Assembly: GCF_000002875.2 (NCBI RefSeq)
Contig: NC_009417.2
Location: 477,929 to 541,928, forward strand
DNA length: 64,000 bases
Direction of reading: 5' to 3'
From: Leishmania infantum JPCM5
Lineage: Eukaryota; Euglenozoa; Kinetoplastea; Trypanosomatida; Trypanosomatidae
In this document: piece after piece, positions 18,996 to 28,600 of the stretch
Position numbering within the stretch: position 1 is the stretch's first letter
How the letters are laid out: every line of letters starts with the position of its first letter
The notes under the pieces: model-generated
Database searches by the model: none
What the model was told of the DNA's origin: nothing
The model's input: the letters and a program-made list of their open reading frames with translations, nothing else
Position numbers and translations under genes: made by a program

Positions 18996-19567
18996 TTTGC
19001 AGGCGTGACTTAGTGGTGTAGCGGCACGTTAAGAAATGGCCTTTCCAACTGACATCCGATGAGGGGTATAAGTCCGTCAGGTCGAGGAAGGAGTTTTTCT
19101 GTTGTTTTCGGTTTTTGTTTTCTGCGTGGTAACTGTGACTCGTTCCAGCGGGCCAAACTTCAAGTCCACGTCCTTGATCATGATGTCTTCCTTTCTTTGC
19201 CTTCAGAAAAATAAGAGGAACTGGTATGTCATGCGCTGCCTAGCACTTTTCACAGTGGTCTCTATGTGGACTTAGTCACGCAGTCCTGCCGTCACGCTTA
19301 TCTGCTTGCAAACGGATGGTGCTGCGTTGTCACAATGCAACGCCTGTGCTGTAGAGCAAAGCTGTCTGCGGTTGGTTGAGCGCATCTCCAACTATGGCTT
19401 GTTCTCTCAACTCTCGTCTCTCTCTGTTTTCTTGACGACCTTGATTCTCTGCACAACCTCCAGGTGTTTGCTCACAGTGTGAGGCATATAAACCTATCTT
19501 CTCACCGCATCTCCATTTGTCAGTTTAGTATCGCGAATTATTTGCCACTTTCTAGACGCTCACCAAA
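18996..19567. other. Left edge of the low-G+C block; 5' flank of the aminotransferase
   Basis: No gene. Composition changes here: T-rich, A/T-richer sequence (for example 19093-19120) replaces the G+C-rich spacers to the left. The acceptor-like site for the aminotransferase is listed separately. Confidence 0.5.
19496..19523 (+). promoter_or_regulatory. Candidate trans-splice acceptor for the aminotransferase gene
   Basis: Pyrimidine-rich stretch ending in TTTGTCAG, with CAG at 19521-19523, 44 nt upstream of the ATG at 19568 and no ATG between. Confidence 0.55.
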
Positions 19568-20812
19568 ATGTCGAAAATTAGCGCTGCTCAGCGTCTTCGA
19601 GGACTCTCGACCAGCTCGATCTGGGAGGAGATGACACCGCTAGCCAACAAGCACAAGGCAGTCAACCTCGGTCAGGGCTTTCCTAGCTTCGCTCCTCCTA
19701 GGCTTCTCCTTGAAGAGCTGGAGAAAGTCCTCCAATATAGTGAACAGGCGCCTCTTGCTCACCAGTACTGCCCTCCTCGCGGTAACGTGGAGCTCGTCAC
19801 GCAGCTGTGCAAAAGTTACACGAAGCTTCTCTCCCAAGATATTCAGCCCTCCAACGTGGTTGTGACGAATGGCGTGACGCAGGCTCTCAACGCCATATTC
19901 CAGGCTTTTGTCAATCAAGGCGACGAAGTCGTCCTTGTGGAGCCTTTCTACGATGCCTACTACCAGGACATCTTTATCACTGGCGGGGTAACGAAGTATG
20001 TCTCTCTCCAGCCCTCCACGGAATCCGCTGAGAACTGGAAGCTGACCCGTGAGGCGCTTCTTGAGGTTGTTAACGAAAATACAAAGTTTATTCTCATCAA
20101 CACGCCTCAGAATGTCCCCGGCAAGGTCTGGAACGTCGAGGAGCTTCAAATTATCGCAGAAGTTGCGAAGCAGTTTGACGTTGTCGTCATCTCAGATGAG
20201 GTGTACATGTATCTTACCTACGGCAAGCCCCATGTTTCCATCGCATCATTGCCAGACATGTGGGAGCGCACTGTTACGCTTTGCAGTGCTGGAAAAACTT
20301 TCTCGTGCACTGGATGGAAAATTGGGTGGGCTGTGGGCTGCGCTAAGCTGACTGCGCCGATTGCACAAGTTGTCTCCTACCAGTCGTTCTGCTGCTCTAC
20401 ACCGTTCCAGATTGCCATCGCCAGGGCTGCTGCAAAGGCTTCGGAAAACGGTTTCTACGACATCCTGCGCGACGAATACGCAGCACGCGTGGAGCAGGTG
20501 TCAAATATGCTCGCGGCCAGCGGCTTATGCCCGGTCAAGCCCCAGGGTGGTTTTTTTGTTCTCGCCGACATCACAAAAGTGGATCCGAAGCACTATTACG
20601 ATGCCTCAAACAAGTCACAGGCAAAGGACTGGCAATTCTGTATGTGGCTTACAAAGAAAATTGGCGTTTGCGCCATTCCTGTGACGGCTTTCTGCCAAGA
20701 GGAGAGCAAGCCGCTTTACGAGAATTATGTCCGCTTCGCCTGCTGCAGGTCACAGAGCGAGCTGCATGCTGCAGCTGAGAGGCTTCAGAAGCTGCAGGAC
20801 TATCTTCTCTGA
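19568..20812 (+). CDS. Kynurenine aminotransferase / glutamine transaminase K-like enzyme
   Basis: A 414-residue fold-type I PLP aminotransferase of full length. Marks in order: NLGQGFPSFAPP near residue 34 (substrate-side glycine loop of the KAT/GTK group), YCPPRGNVELV (usually Y-x-x-x-x-G), TNGVTQAL, VEPFYDAYY with the ring-stacking Tyr, NTPQNVPGKV with PLP-binding N182, ISDEVYMYL with Asp, SAGKTFSCTGWKIGW with the Schiff-base Lys K243, and a C-terminal YVRFACCRS carrying the carboxylate-binding Arg. KAT/GTK enzymes transaminate kynurenine, glutamine or methionine with 2-oxoacids, and some have cysteine-conjugate beta-lyase activity. The Pro of the usual N-P-x-G turn is Val here (V183). Third codon positions are visibly A/T-richer than in genes outside 19-25 kb. 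Expected location is cytosol; no targeting peptide is seen. Confidence 0.9.
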   Translation: MSKISAAQRLRGLSTSSIWEEMTPLANKHKAVNLGQGFPSFAPPRLLLEELEKVLQYSEQAPLAHQYCPPRGNVELVTQLCKSYTKLLSQDIQPSNVVVTNGVTQALNAIFQAFVNQGDEVVLVEPFYDAYYQDIFITGGVTKYVSLQPSTESAENWKLTREALLEVVNENTKFILINTPQNVPGKVWNVEELQIIAEVAKQFDVVVISDEVYMYLTYGKPHVSIASLPDMWERTVTLCSAGKTFSCTGWKIGWAVGCAKLTAPIAQVVSYQSFCCSTPFQIAIARAAAKASENGFYDILRDEYAARVEQVSNMLAASGLCPVKPQGGFFVLADITKVDPKHYYDASNKSQAKDWQFCMWLTKKIGVCAIPVTAFCQEESKPLYENYVRFACCRSQSELHAAAERLQKLQDYLL

Positions 20813-21566
20813 AGCTGGTCCGCGCAAAACTTTTGTGTCGCCGTACCTCCCTTCTTTTCAAGTTAGAATATCAGGTGCTTAGCTTTTATTATTCCTCTTT
20901 CGTTTTTCTTTTTAAGTGAATCAGATTCTCTCTTCTTCCAAGGCACTCATTTTGTAGTTCTTGTTACCCCCTTCACTAGTATGAGTTGTAAGCGCCTGCG
21001 CATGACGTGTTTTTTTCTTTTTTTGGTTGTCTGACCACTGAAGTTCTTCTTTAGATGCTGCTTCATTTCTTGCGATCACGTTAGTCAGAGGAAGGAAAAG
21101 AAAAACGGTGCTGCTTGCGCATCGAAAGAAGCCTCATTGAGTGCATCCCACAGGCTTCAAGAGCACAATAGCAGTTTTTTTTTACCACTACTTTCCCTCC
21201 GTTTTTTCGCCGTGGTCGTAACAGCTTCTTTTTTTAGCAACTGCGCCTTCACTGAAACTAGCTGCATTCTCAGCCTTTCCGTCACGCCCGCCTGTCTCGA
21301 AATTCGAGTATGCTCGTAAGCTGTTTCTGCTTACTTACTCTTGCCCTCGCTGGGGTTGGGTCCTCTATTCGAATTCCCCGAAAGCCATAATCGCCAGATA
21401 CGTGCGCCAAGCCTCAGAAGACAACTTATAGGACATGATGTAGCTGACTGGCACCCAAGGCCTTGCTACGCCTCTCTTTTCGTTCACTTCCTTTATGCCA
21501 TAACCCACTCCTCTCTTGTTACTTCTTGGTAAGGCCAACGCCAGAACGAAAGAGTCCATTAGAGCG
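20813..21566. other. Spacer between aminotransferase and SNARE genes
   Basis: No gene. T-rich runs (21009-21024, 21173-21185, 21203-21235) and a C/T tract at 21472-21532 provide polyadenylation and splice-signal context. A/T-rich relative to spacers outside the block. Confidence 0.45.
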
Positions 21567-22394
21567 ATGGAACTGAAAGTCAGGGACCGCTCCGCCGAGT
21601 TTGCTGAGCGGCGCGCCACTGCGGGCACAAGGTGTCACCGTTCTGAATCTGCCGTACCAGAGCAGCCAACGGAACAGCTTTTTACAGCCCCGCTTTGGAG
21701 CAGACTCCCATCTGACTTTGAGGAAAACGCACTTGCACTCTCACATCAAATCGACCAGCTCCGTTCGAATCACCGCCTCTTCCTGAAGCCGAAGCTCCGC
21801 AGCAAAGACGAGGAAGACCAGCTGCGAGCTTTAATTGATAAGCAGGCAGTCGAGATTCAGGCCTTTCTCAAGATGTTGGAGCATACTATTGTTCTCGGCA
21901 CCCAGCTCAAAAGCACTTACTCTGAGGAAGAAGGACGCATTGTCAAAAGCGTCCAGACGCACCTGACAGCTCGTTTCAAGGAGGTCGCTCTACAATTCAA
22001 GTCTACCCAGGAACTATTTGGAGCTGAGCTGCAACGGCGAGAGCAGAAGTCTAGCAAGTACATGAAGATTGGAAGCGATGCTGCCTACGAGGCAGTTCAG
22101 CAAGAGGAACGAACTGTCCAATTTCTCGAAATGGGCTTCACAGAGCAGGACGCACAGTTTCTCCTGATCGAAGATATGCAACGAGATCAAACGAGCAAAG
22201 AGATCAAGGATATCCTTGACAGCATACAAGAGATTCACCGCATGTTCGAGGGTCTTCACACCCTGGTAGTCGATCAGGGGACAATGCTGGACAGGATCGA
22301 TTACAATGTAGACAAAGCATTGGTGAGTGCATCGAAAGCACAGATCGAACTGGAAAAAGCTCGCGAGAATCAGAGCAGCTGCATCCTTATGTAG
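21567..22394 (+). CDS. Qa-SNARE (syntaxin-16/Tlg2-like) ending in a CAAX box
   Basis: A 275-residue syntaxin. Residues ~45-160 are helical and match the N-terminal Habc region (SRLPSDFEENALALSHQIDQ onward). The SNARE helix covers ~195-260, with the central ionic-layer glutamine Q237 in LVVDQGTMLDRIDYNVD, a sequence type characteristic of Qa-SNAREs of the syntaxin-16/Tlg2 group (trans-Golgi/endosome fusion). The unusual part is the end: no transmembrane segment follows the SNARE helix. The protein closes with C272-I-L-M275, a CAAX box whose final Met favours farnesylation. The two other frames past the stop do not offer an obvious membrane helix. The upstream open frame to 21516 lacks ATG before 21567. 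Lower-G+C codon use than genes outside the block. Confidence 0.85.
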   Translation: MELKVRDRSAEFAERRATAGTRCHRSESAVPEQPTEQLFTAPLWSRLPSDFEENALALSHQIDQLRSNHRLFLKPKLRSKDEEDQLRALIDKQAVEIQAFLKMLEHTIVLGTQLKSTYSEEEGRIVKSVQTHLTARFKEVALQFKSTQELFGAELQRREQKSSKYMKIGSDAAYEAVQQEERTVQFLEMGFTEQDAQFLLIEDMQRDQTSKEIKDILDSIQEIHRMFEGLHTLVVDQGTMLDRIDYNVDKALVSASKAQIELEKARENQSSCILM

Positions 22395-22771
22395 CTTCGG
22401 CGCGTCTTGCTTTTGTCTACCCCTGCTCAGCAAACTGCACCACCATTTTTTCACTCTCCGCGCTTTTCCTTCTCGCCGCATACAAAAAGAAAACAATGCG
22501 AAGCAGGTCACTCCTTGCCATTGGTGCAGCTCGATCAAGCTCTCGTCTGCGCTGCATCGGCGAAAAAGTTTCTAGTCTGTTATTCTTCTCCATGCTCCCC
22601 ATTTTTCATTACCCTTTTCTCTTCGCAACGCCATTTTATTTGCATAGCCTACAATTTACTCTCCGCTACCGTCAAAGCTGTCGGCTGCGATGTAACTCAG
22701 CAGCTGTTGCGCTCCTTTGTCATCACTCATTTACGCCTGAAGAAGCCTTCTACTCTCCGTGGCATTCGAAA
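22395..22771. other. Spacer between SNARE and NIP7 genes
   Basis: No gene. A long T/C-rich tract at 22577-22640 followed by TAG at 22647-22649 is a candidate acceptor for NIP7. The coding-like frame into NIP7 from 22496 has no independent support. Confidence 0.45.
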
Positions 22772-23317
22772 ATGAGGTCTCTCACAGATAATGAAACGAA
22801 AAAGCTCTTTGACAAGCTTGCACAGTACATCGGGGTCAACACAACACATTTGCTGGAGCGAAAAGGCGAGGAGGAGCACGTCTTTCGCCTCCACAAGAAT
22901 CGTATTTGGTACATGCCTCTGCGTCTCGCAAAGCTTGCAAGCTGTGTGTCCAAGACAAATCTAATGGGTATCGGCGTTTTATTCGCCAAGGTTACTCACA
23001 ACGGAAACGTACGCATTCAGGTGACAGCGCTAGAGTACATCGCGCAGTACTCACTCTTTAAGATTTGGGTAAAGCCGAACCAGGAGCAGAGGTTCCTGTA
23101 CGGTGGAAACGTCAGTCGCGCAGGCCTTGGCCGTATCACCGAGTCGACACCGAAGTACCAAAAGGTCGCCGTCTTTTCAATGGGCGACATCCCATTAGGT
23201 TTCGGTGTCGCGGCCCAAAGCACGCTTGAGTGCCGAAAGTGCGAAATGAACTCGCAGGTGCTTTTTCATGAGGCGGATGTTGGTGAGTACTTGCGTGATG
23301 AGGCTCGCATGACATAG
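22772..23317 (+). CDS. NIP7: NIP7, 60S ribosome biogenesis factor
   Basis: A 181-residue protein, the standard length for NIP7. It starts MRSLTDNETKKLFDKLAQYI like other NIP7 proteins and contains FRLHKNRIWY, LMGIGVLFAKVTHNGNVRIQ, the PUA-domain stretch WVKPNQEQRFLYGGNVSRAG and the near-invariant DIPLGFGVAAQS followed by a C-R-K block. NIP7 binds pre-rRNA through its C-terminal PUA domain and is needed for 27S processing and 60S subunit assembly in the nucleolus. The start is clear from family length; the frame is open upstream but has no supporting homology. It lies in the low-G+C block between the SNARE and ISD11 genes. Confidence 0.95.
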   Translation: MRSLTDNETKKLFDKLAQYIGVNTTHLLERKGEEEHVFRLHKNRIWYMPLRLAKLASCVSKTNLMGIGVLFAKVTHNGNVRIQVTALEYIAQYSLFKIWVKPNQEQRFLYGGNVSRAGLGRITESTPKYQKVAVFSMGDIPLGFGVAAQSTLECRKCEMNSQVLFHEADVGEYLRDEARMT

Positions 23318-23967
23318 GAGGATCCCTTTAGCGAAGAAGCGGCTCTGCGTTCCACAGGCGCTTCCCGAGTCTCTCGTGGTTTGCAGAAGAGAGTTTGTCT
23401 GTTTATCTGACAGGCGGTTACGTGTGTGCGGCAGTGCACGTACCCTCTTGACGGCAACGTTTAATGCTGTTAATGCCCTGTAAAATGAAAGAAAAAGGTT
23501 TAAGCAGAGCGTGTCTGACGCTAGCGTCAGACACTTCTTCCTTCTTTTTTTTTCTGAGGATCCAAATCACCGTGAGCACTTCTCTCCGTTAGATCACTGC
23601 TCTTGTGCTTCCTCGTGAGACAGGCGACTCAAAGGGTTACGCAGTAGAGGCTGTTTGGCGGCACCACGATTGCGCATTGAGTATGGGCATTCTGTGAGGC
23701 GTTTATATGATGATTCTGTGGAACTTTCTCTTCCTTTCTTTCGTGCTGCCTTTTACGTGTTCATGCCGCTTCGCTCTCCGCTGTTTGGTTTGCTTGCGCA
23801 TGGTTTTCCTTAGGATAACACTACATTGCCTCTGCTTCACAGCATTACTGCCGTTGCGAAGGTCTCTTGCACACATAAGCTTGACAACAGCGTACCCCAG
23901 CGCTCTTGCATCCCCATCCACATTATTTGTGCACCAAAACAGAAAAGCGAACGGCGAGAAAGGCAGT
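23318..23967. other. Spacer between NIP7 and ISD11 with palindrome
   Basis: No gene. Holds the 24-bp palindrome listed separately and T-rich tracts; the ISD11 acceptor may be the ACAG at 23938-23941. Confidence 0.5.
23511..23534. repeat. Perfect 24-bp palindrome followed by a T-rich tract
   Basis: GTGTCTGACGCT followed by its exact reverse complement, centred between 23522 and 23523. It can form a 10-12-bp hairpin with almost no loop in RNA, or a dyad site in DNA. A pyrimidine tract ending in T9-T10 follows directly (23535-23554), the form of a hairpin-plus-U-tract. It sits ~195 nt past the NIP7 stop codon. Confidence 0.9.
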
Positions 23968-24291
23968 ATGTCGGCAGCTGCCAAGACAGTGCAGAAGTCA
24001 GTCGACCGCCTTCGCGGGCAGATGATCCGGACGGCCCGCAGATTTCGCGACTACAACTTTCGCCAGTACTTCGTGCAGCACGTCAAGGACGACTTTGCCG
24101 CACTTGCAAAACTCTCTGAAGAAGAGCAGAGGAAGTTTTTGGCAACAGAGGGGCGCGATAAGCTGCGTCAGCTACAGCGGATGGCTTTAGTGAACCAGAT
24201 GTATGCCAAGCGACCTGTCTACTTTGACACTGCCGCACAGAAGCCTCATCGAAGGCAGGACGACGGCACGGGTAAGCCAGTCATAGAGTGA
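23968..24291 (+). CDS. ISD11: ISD11 (LYRM4-type) with altered LYR motif
   Basis: A 107-residue small basic protein. Residues 12-42 align with ISD11: R-L-R-G-Q-M-I-R-T-A-R-R-F then DYNFRQYFVQHVKDDF, matching the family pattern L-Y-R-x-M-L-R...F-x-x-Y-N-x-R-x-Y...D-x-F. The C-terminal third (KLRQLQRMALVNQMYA) fits the last ISD11 helix. ISD11 is the mitochondrial partner that stabilises the cysteine desulfurase NFS1 in iron-sulfur cluster assembly and binds acyl-carrier protein. The Tyr-Arg of the LYR tripeptide are replaced (L-R-G here), although the later Phe is kept. No long targeting peptide is obvious beyond the basic N-terminus. Last clear gene of the low-G+C block. Confidence 0.85.
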   Translation: MSAAAKTVQKSVDRLRGQMIRTARRFRDYNFRQYFVQHVKDDFAALAKLSEEEQRKFLATEGRDKLRQLQRMALVNQMYAKRPVYFDTAAQKPHRRQDDGTGKPVIE

Positions 24292-25647
24292 GTGTTATGA
24301 GCTGGACACGTAAGCCTCGCGTCTTCCGTTTCATTGAAAGCTGCTCTCATCGAGTCTATACCATACAGCCGTATCTACATCTCTTTTTATTTCTCTCTCT
24401 CGCTCACATACATTCACAGTTACCGCTATCCTTTTTTTTCCCCTACACTAGGATGAGTGCGGTTATTGTTTTTGAGCGTCTGTTGGCTGCTGCTTCTTCG
24501 CACATTTGATACAGTCTCAGTCGTTCTTGCAGTGAGTAGAAGCGTGATGAGTGTTTGGTGAAGCTGTCGGTTCGCACACGTGGGTCACTTTGTGCCTATT
24601 CTCCTTCGCCATGCGAGATTTTGTAAGGGGTCTTGAGGGATGTCGCAGGCAATATGCTCAGATTCACCGTCTCTCCCGGAGGCTGTTTTATTTACAGCCG
24701 CTTCTTCCTCTTTCCGCTCAACGGCGTAACCGTGTTGACGAGGGGGTGTGTTTGGCACGATAAGATCGCGATCGGATGAAAGACATCACCAACGTGCTTG
24801 TCACGGCAAGCACCAACTAGAACAATAGTTGTGTCATGAGCATATCTGCCGTCTCAATGACGCGCGGTACGCACAAAAAGGAAGAGCCACCATCTCCTCC
24901 AAAGCATGCCCTCTCTACGTAGTATAAGATTATTCCTATTTTCTTCTTCCTCACGCTCTTTCGCTTCTCTCTTGCTACCGCATGTCTACATCATCTCCTG
25001 CAACTTCGCCTTGGGCGTTCAGCACGTCTAGAGGGCCTCTCCAAACCTATCTGCCCGCTTTTCTCCGCCCTTGGGGTACAACGAACATCCAAGTACGCAA
25101 GAGAAAGAAAACGAAGATTCACCGCTCTGTTTTGTGCGACGGAGCAGGGCGGCTGCGCGCTTCTGCGTACGTTCGCTTCCAATCCAAAAGGGGAAAGTGG
25201 AGAGTGAGCTGATGGCTTTTCTTCCTCTCAATCGTTTATTCGTTCTTATCTTCCCAAGGTCCCTACTGAGCCTTCTTACATTAATTCATGCCACTTCTGC
25301 CGGCTTCGCGCTCGGCATCGGCGCCCCTTTGTGAGTCCTTGTTGCTAGCAGCTCGGTTCGTCTTTTGCCATCAGCACGCCTTGTCCTAGCCTACGTCATA
25401 TTCTCTGTCGCCTGTGCTCGCTTAAGGAGTTGTTTCGTTGAAAAGCCCGTGTTCTCCCCCCATACGCGCTTGCACAGAACCGAATCTGTGTTTCGACTCC
25501 CTTTTTTATGTTTTCACTTTCAGTGACGCTTTCGCGCCGACTGCTGCTGTTCGGCAAAGGAAGGGTAGCGAGGCGGCGTCCACACGAACTGCCACTGCTC
25601 TTTATGTTCTTTCTTGTGCTTTAATCACTCACCCTTTAGCTGCCATG
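24292..25647. other. Right part of the low-G+C block, no certain gene
   Basis: No recognised gene. A 76-codon frame from ATG 24982 to 25212 follows a long pyrimidine tract (24928-24977) and has a basic middle (VRKRKKTKIHR); it may be a small or truncated gene or chance. T-rich tracts at 24430-24440. Composition turns G+C-rich again at about 25.6 kb. Confidence 0.4.
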
Positions 25648-28600
25648 CAAGCTCACGTACATGAAGGACTCCAACATGACGCACTCCCCTCATGGGACAG
25701 CGCTTTCAACCGTCCAGCAGCTTCATACTCTTGGCTGTGTACTTTACTGATAAACAAAAGATACAGCGCCACAGCTACCGCCCGGGAGGCACATCAGCGG
25801 TACGCCACGCAAGTAGACGGCAAGAACAGCATTTTTATCGCCTTAACGCTGCGAAGCAGTAAGCAAGGTACGCACACCGACGCAGGTGCAGTAGCAAGAG
25901 TGCAGGCAAGCATGCCAGCATTGTCGTTTCCCACGTCGTCTTCGTCGGGAGCTCCGCTGCGGGCGCATCATCTCCCGTTGCCACAGAGAAAGATGCGCTG
26001 TCGCCCTCGTCGCGGCGCCTACGGCAAACTGTCTTCCTTGCAGCCAACGGCGATCAAGCGCCCCTGGTGTCTGATGCCGCGCGCCAGCATGCAAGCCCAA
26101 CAGCATCCACAATGGGTTGACCCTCGCCTGCGCTTTCGACGCTGGTTTATGATGGCGCTGCAGGCCTGCGGCATTTCTCTGGCCTGAGCGGCAGCAGTGC
26201 TAACCGAATCACGCGTGCCTCGTCCCAGAACGCCGCCGCTGCAAGCACGCGCAGCGCTGGCTTCTGCACCATTCTCCGTCGAGAATGGGGGCCGGAGAAC
26301 CACCATAGGCAGTTTGAGAAGCCACGTGGCGCCTTCGTGTATGAACTCTCTGATGCCATGGTGGAGGTAGTGGTGGCGTGGGTGTCTGACCTCGGGGAGG
26401 GACTCCGTTCTCCCGGCACCTGGGGCGTTGTACCAGCAAGTGCCGCTATGATGTTGCTAGTGGCATATGCCTGTTGCGCTGCGCGCAGTAGTGAGCGCAC
26501 CACTATCACAATTTTGTGTGCCGCTGACGCTTGGGATGGAGGTGCCAGGGTTCCGGTGCCGTGCATATCGTTGTCCCTGGTTAGTGTTCCGTGGCAGGGG
26601 TGGAATGCAGTGGGGATGGTATGGTACTCTTTTTGTGGCCTATGCGCAACGCTGCGTCTCATATGGTTTTTGGACGGCGTCTCGGGTGGAAGAGGAGAGG
26701 CGGCGCCCGGGTTCTTCTCCAGCGGGCAGCTCAGCTCGGCAGCGGCAGTGGGGGGGGGGGTAAGCCGGCTGCAGCAAGTTGTGCCGCAGAGGTCGAAGGT
26801 ATGGGTAATGTGCTGGCAAAGGGGTCTGTCGGTTGGTCGCTGCTACAACAACTGGAATCTTCGCTGTAGTGCAAGGAGTACTACGCCGGCGCGGCCTCGG
26901 TGCTTGGCTTTGATGCTGGCACCTCACAACATCCGGGAAGCGCCAGCAGAGCGTGGGGCGGTCGGCAAATATCCGTCTTTCACGGCGGCCCACCGCCGCT
27001 CACAGGTACTGCGAAAGTCGGGTGCGATTGGATTGTCCTTCAGGAACTTGCTGCCAGCGGCAGCTGGTCAATGCGGCCTTTTTCGCGCGCGACAGCGGGC
27101 CGCAGCGCACCCCGACCATCGGCGCCGACGCGGGGCGGTACGGTGTTGATCGCGCCAGCCGCCTTTATCAGTGGGACACTCCGGCGCCCTGGCAAGCGGC
27201 GCCGGTACCGCAAAAAGAAATTTACCTTTCTGAAAGTGGGTGCGTGCAGCGGGCAACGGATCTCAACTAGCTTATCCTGCAGTTGAAGCAGCGCATCATG
27301 TTTTGTCAGCAGAAAGCGCAATCGCTGCCGCATCACACGCAGAGACGACGGGCAGTGGTGGCAGGCAGCACTTCAAGACGCCGCCACGCGATGAGGACAA
27401 CACCGAGGCGTCGCAGCCTGGCGGCGATGACAAGCTCGAAATGGTTGAAGACTTAAGTCTTGCCGGTGGTGAGCACAAGGGGACGTCTGATGAGCGCAAG
27501 GAAGCAGAAGCAGGTGATGCGCTGGGCGAAGCGAGTCTTGACGCCACTACTGGCGCCACCTCCACGCGTCGTCGTTTGCGTGCCTTCGTAGAGCCTGAGT
27601 GCGAAGTGGTCGGGGCGCTGCTGCCCGATTTCCCGCGGCATGTGGTGAAGGGCGCCTTCACTGTTACCCCTACGGGTACAAGTAATGCAAACAGCAGCAG
27701 CTGCAGCACCGAGGCAACAGGAACAGGATTAGTGGAGTCGCTCCGGGCGGCAACTGTAGCGACATGAACGGTGCTGTTCCTGTGCCGCGCTGGGGAGCAG
27801 GAAGCAGCGCTGCCCTGTTGGCGTCCGCCAACCGCCTCTCAACAGCCGATGCCAGTCGCTCTTCGGCAGCTGGAAACACCCCCGGCGAGAGCGGCGGCTA
27901 CCCGGTGTTCAATCCCGCCCTGTGCAGCGTCACCTTCAGACCTGGCATGTTCGAAGAGTTGCTTCTGGCTGTCAATGCGCAGCACGTTGCACGGCCCTAA
28001 AACGGCGGTGAAAAGGTGGATGAGTGGCATCTGCTCCACAAGAACGCTCCCGCGATGTCGCTGCGGGGACAGCGCACCAGCACCACTGACGGCAGGGTCC
28101 GCGTCACACAAGAGGGAACGAAGCGTAAGCTCCTCTCGCCTTTACAGCGTGAGCGCGGCGTGCCACTCCGCCGCGAATGAGGAGGTAAATTAAGTCGAAG
28201 AACAGCACCTCTATCCGGGCTGGTCACCCCAGTGCCTGCGGGAGATTGTTGAAATTCCACTGGAGGTGTGGCCGACATGCGAGGATGTGAAAGAGCTTTT
28301 GCGGGGCAGACGTGTTGCGACCGTTATCCCGCTCTATCAGCTCCGCTGGTAAAGCGCCTCGCACCGGCTGCAGCGCACTGCACGTGTTGTGGCAAGTGCG
28401 CAACCGTCGCCGCTCAACTCAGGCTTCGTGTTGCTCTCCACAGTGTGTGGCACCACGCTGGGCCTGTCGCTGCGCCTGCGGTGCGGCGCGATAGAGGGTG
28501 CCCTGGGGTACGCGAAGCAACCCGAGGTGGGCATGATCATCGCTTCCTCTAACCACAGCGCACCACTGAACGGCAGCGCGACAAGGCGGGCGTGTGTGAC

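Noticed and set aside
24982..25212. 76-codon ORF after a pyrimidine tract
   Set aside because: Not called as a gene because it has no recognisable family; noted only inside the spacer entry.
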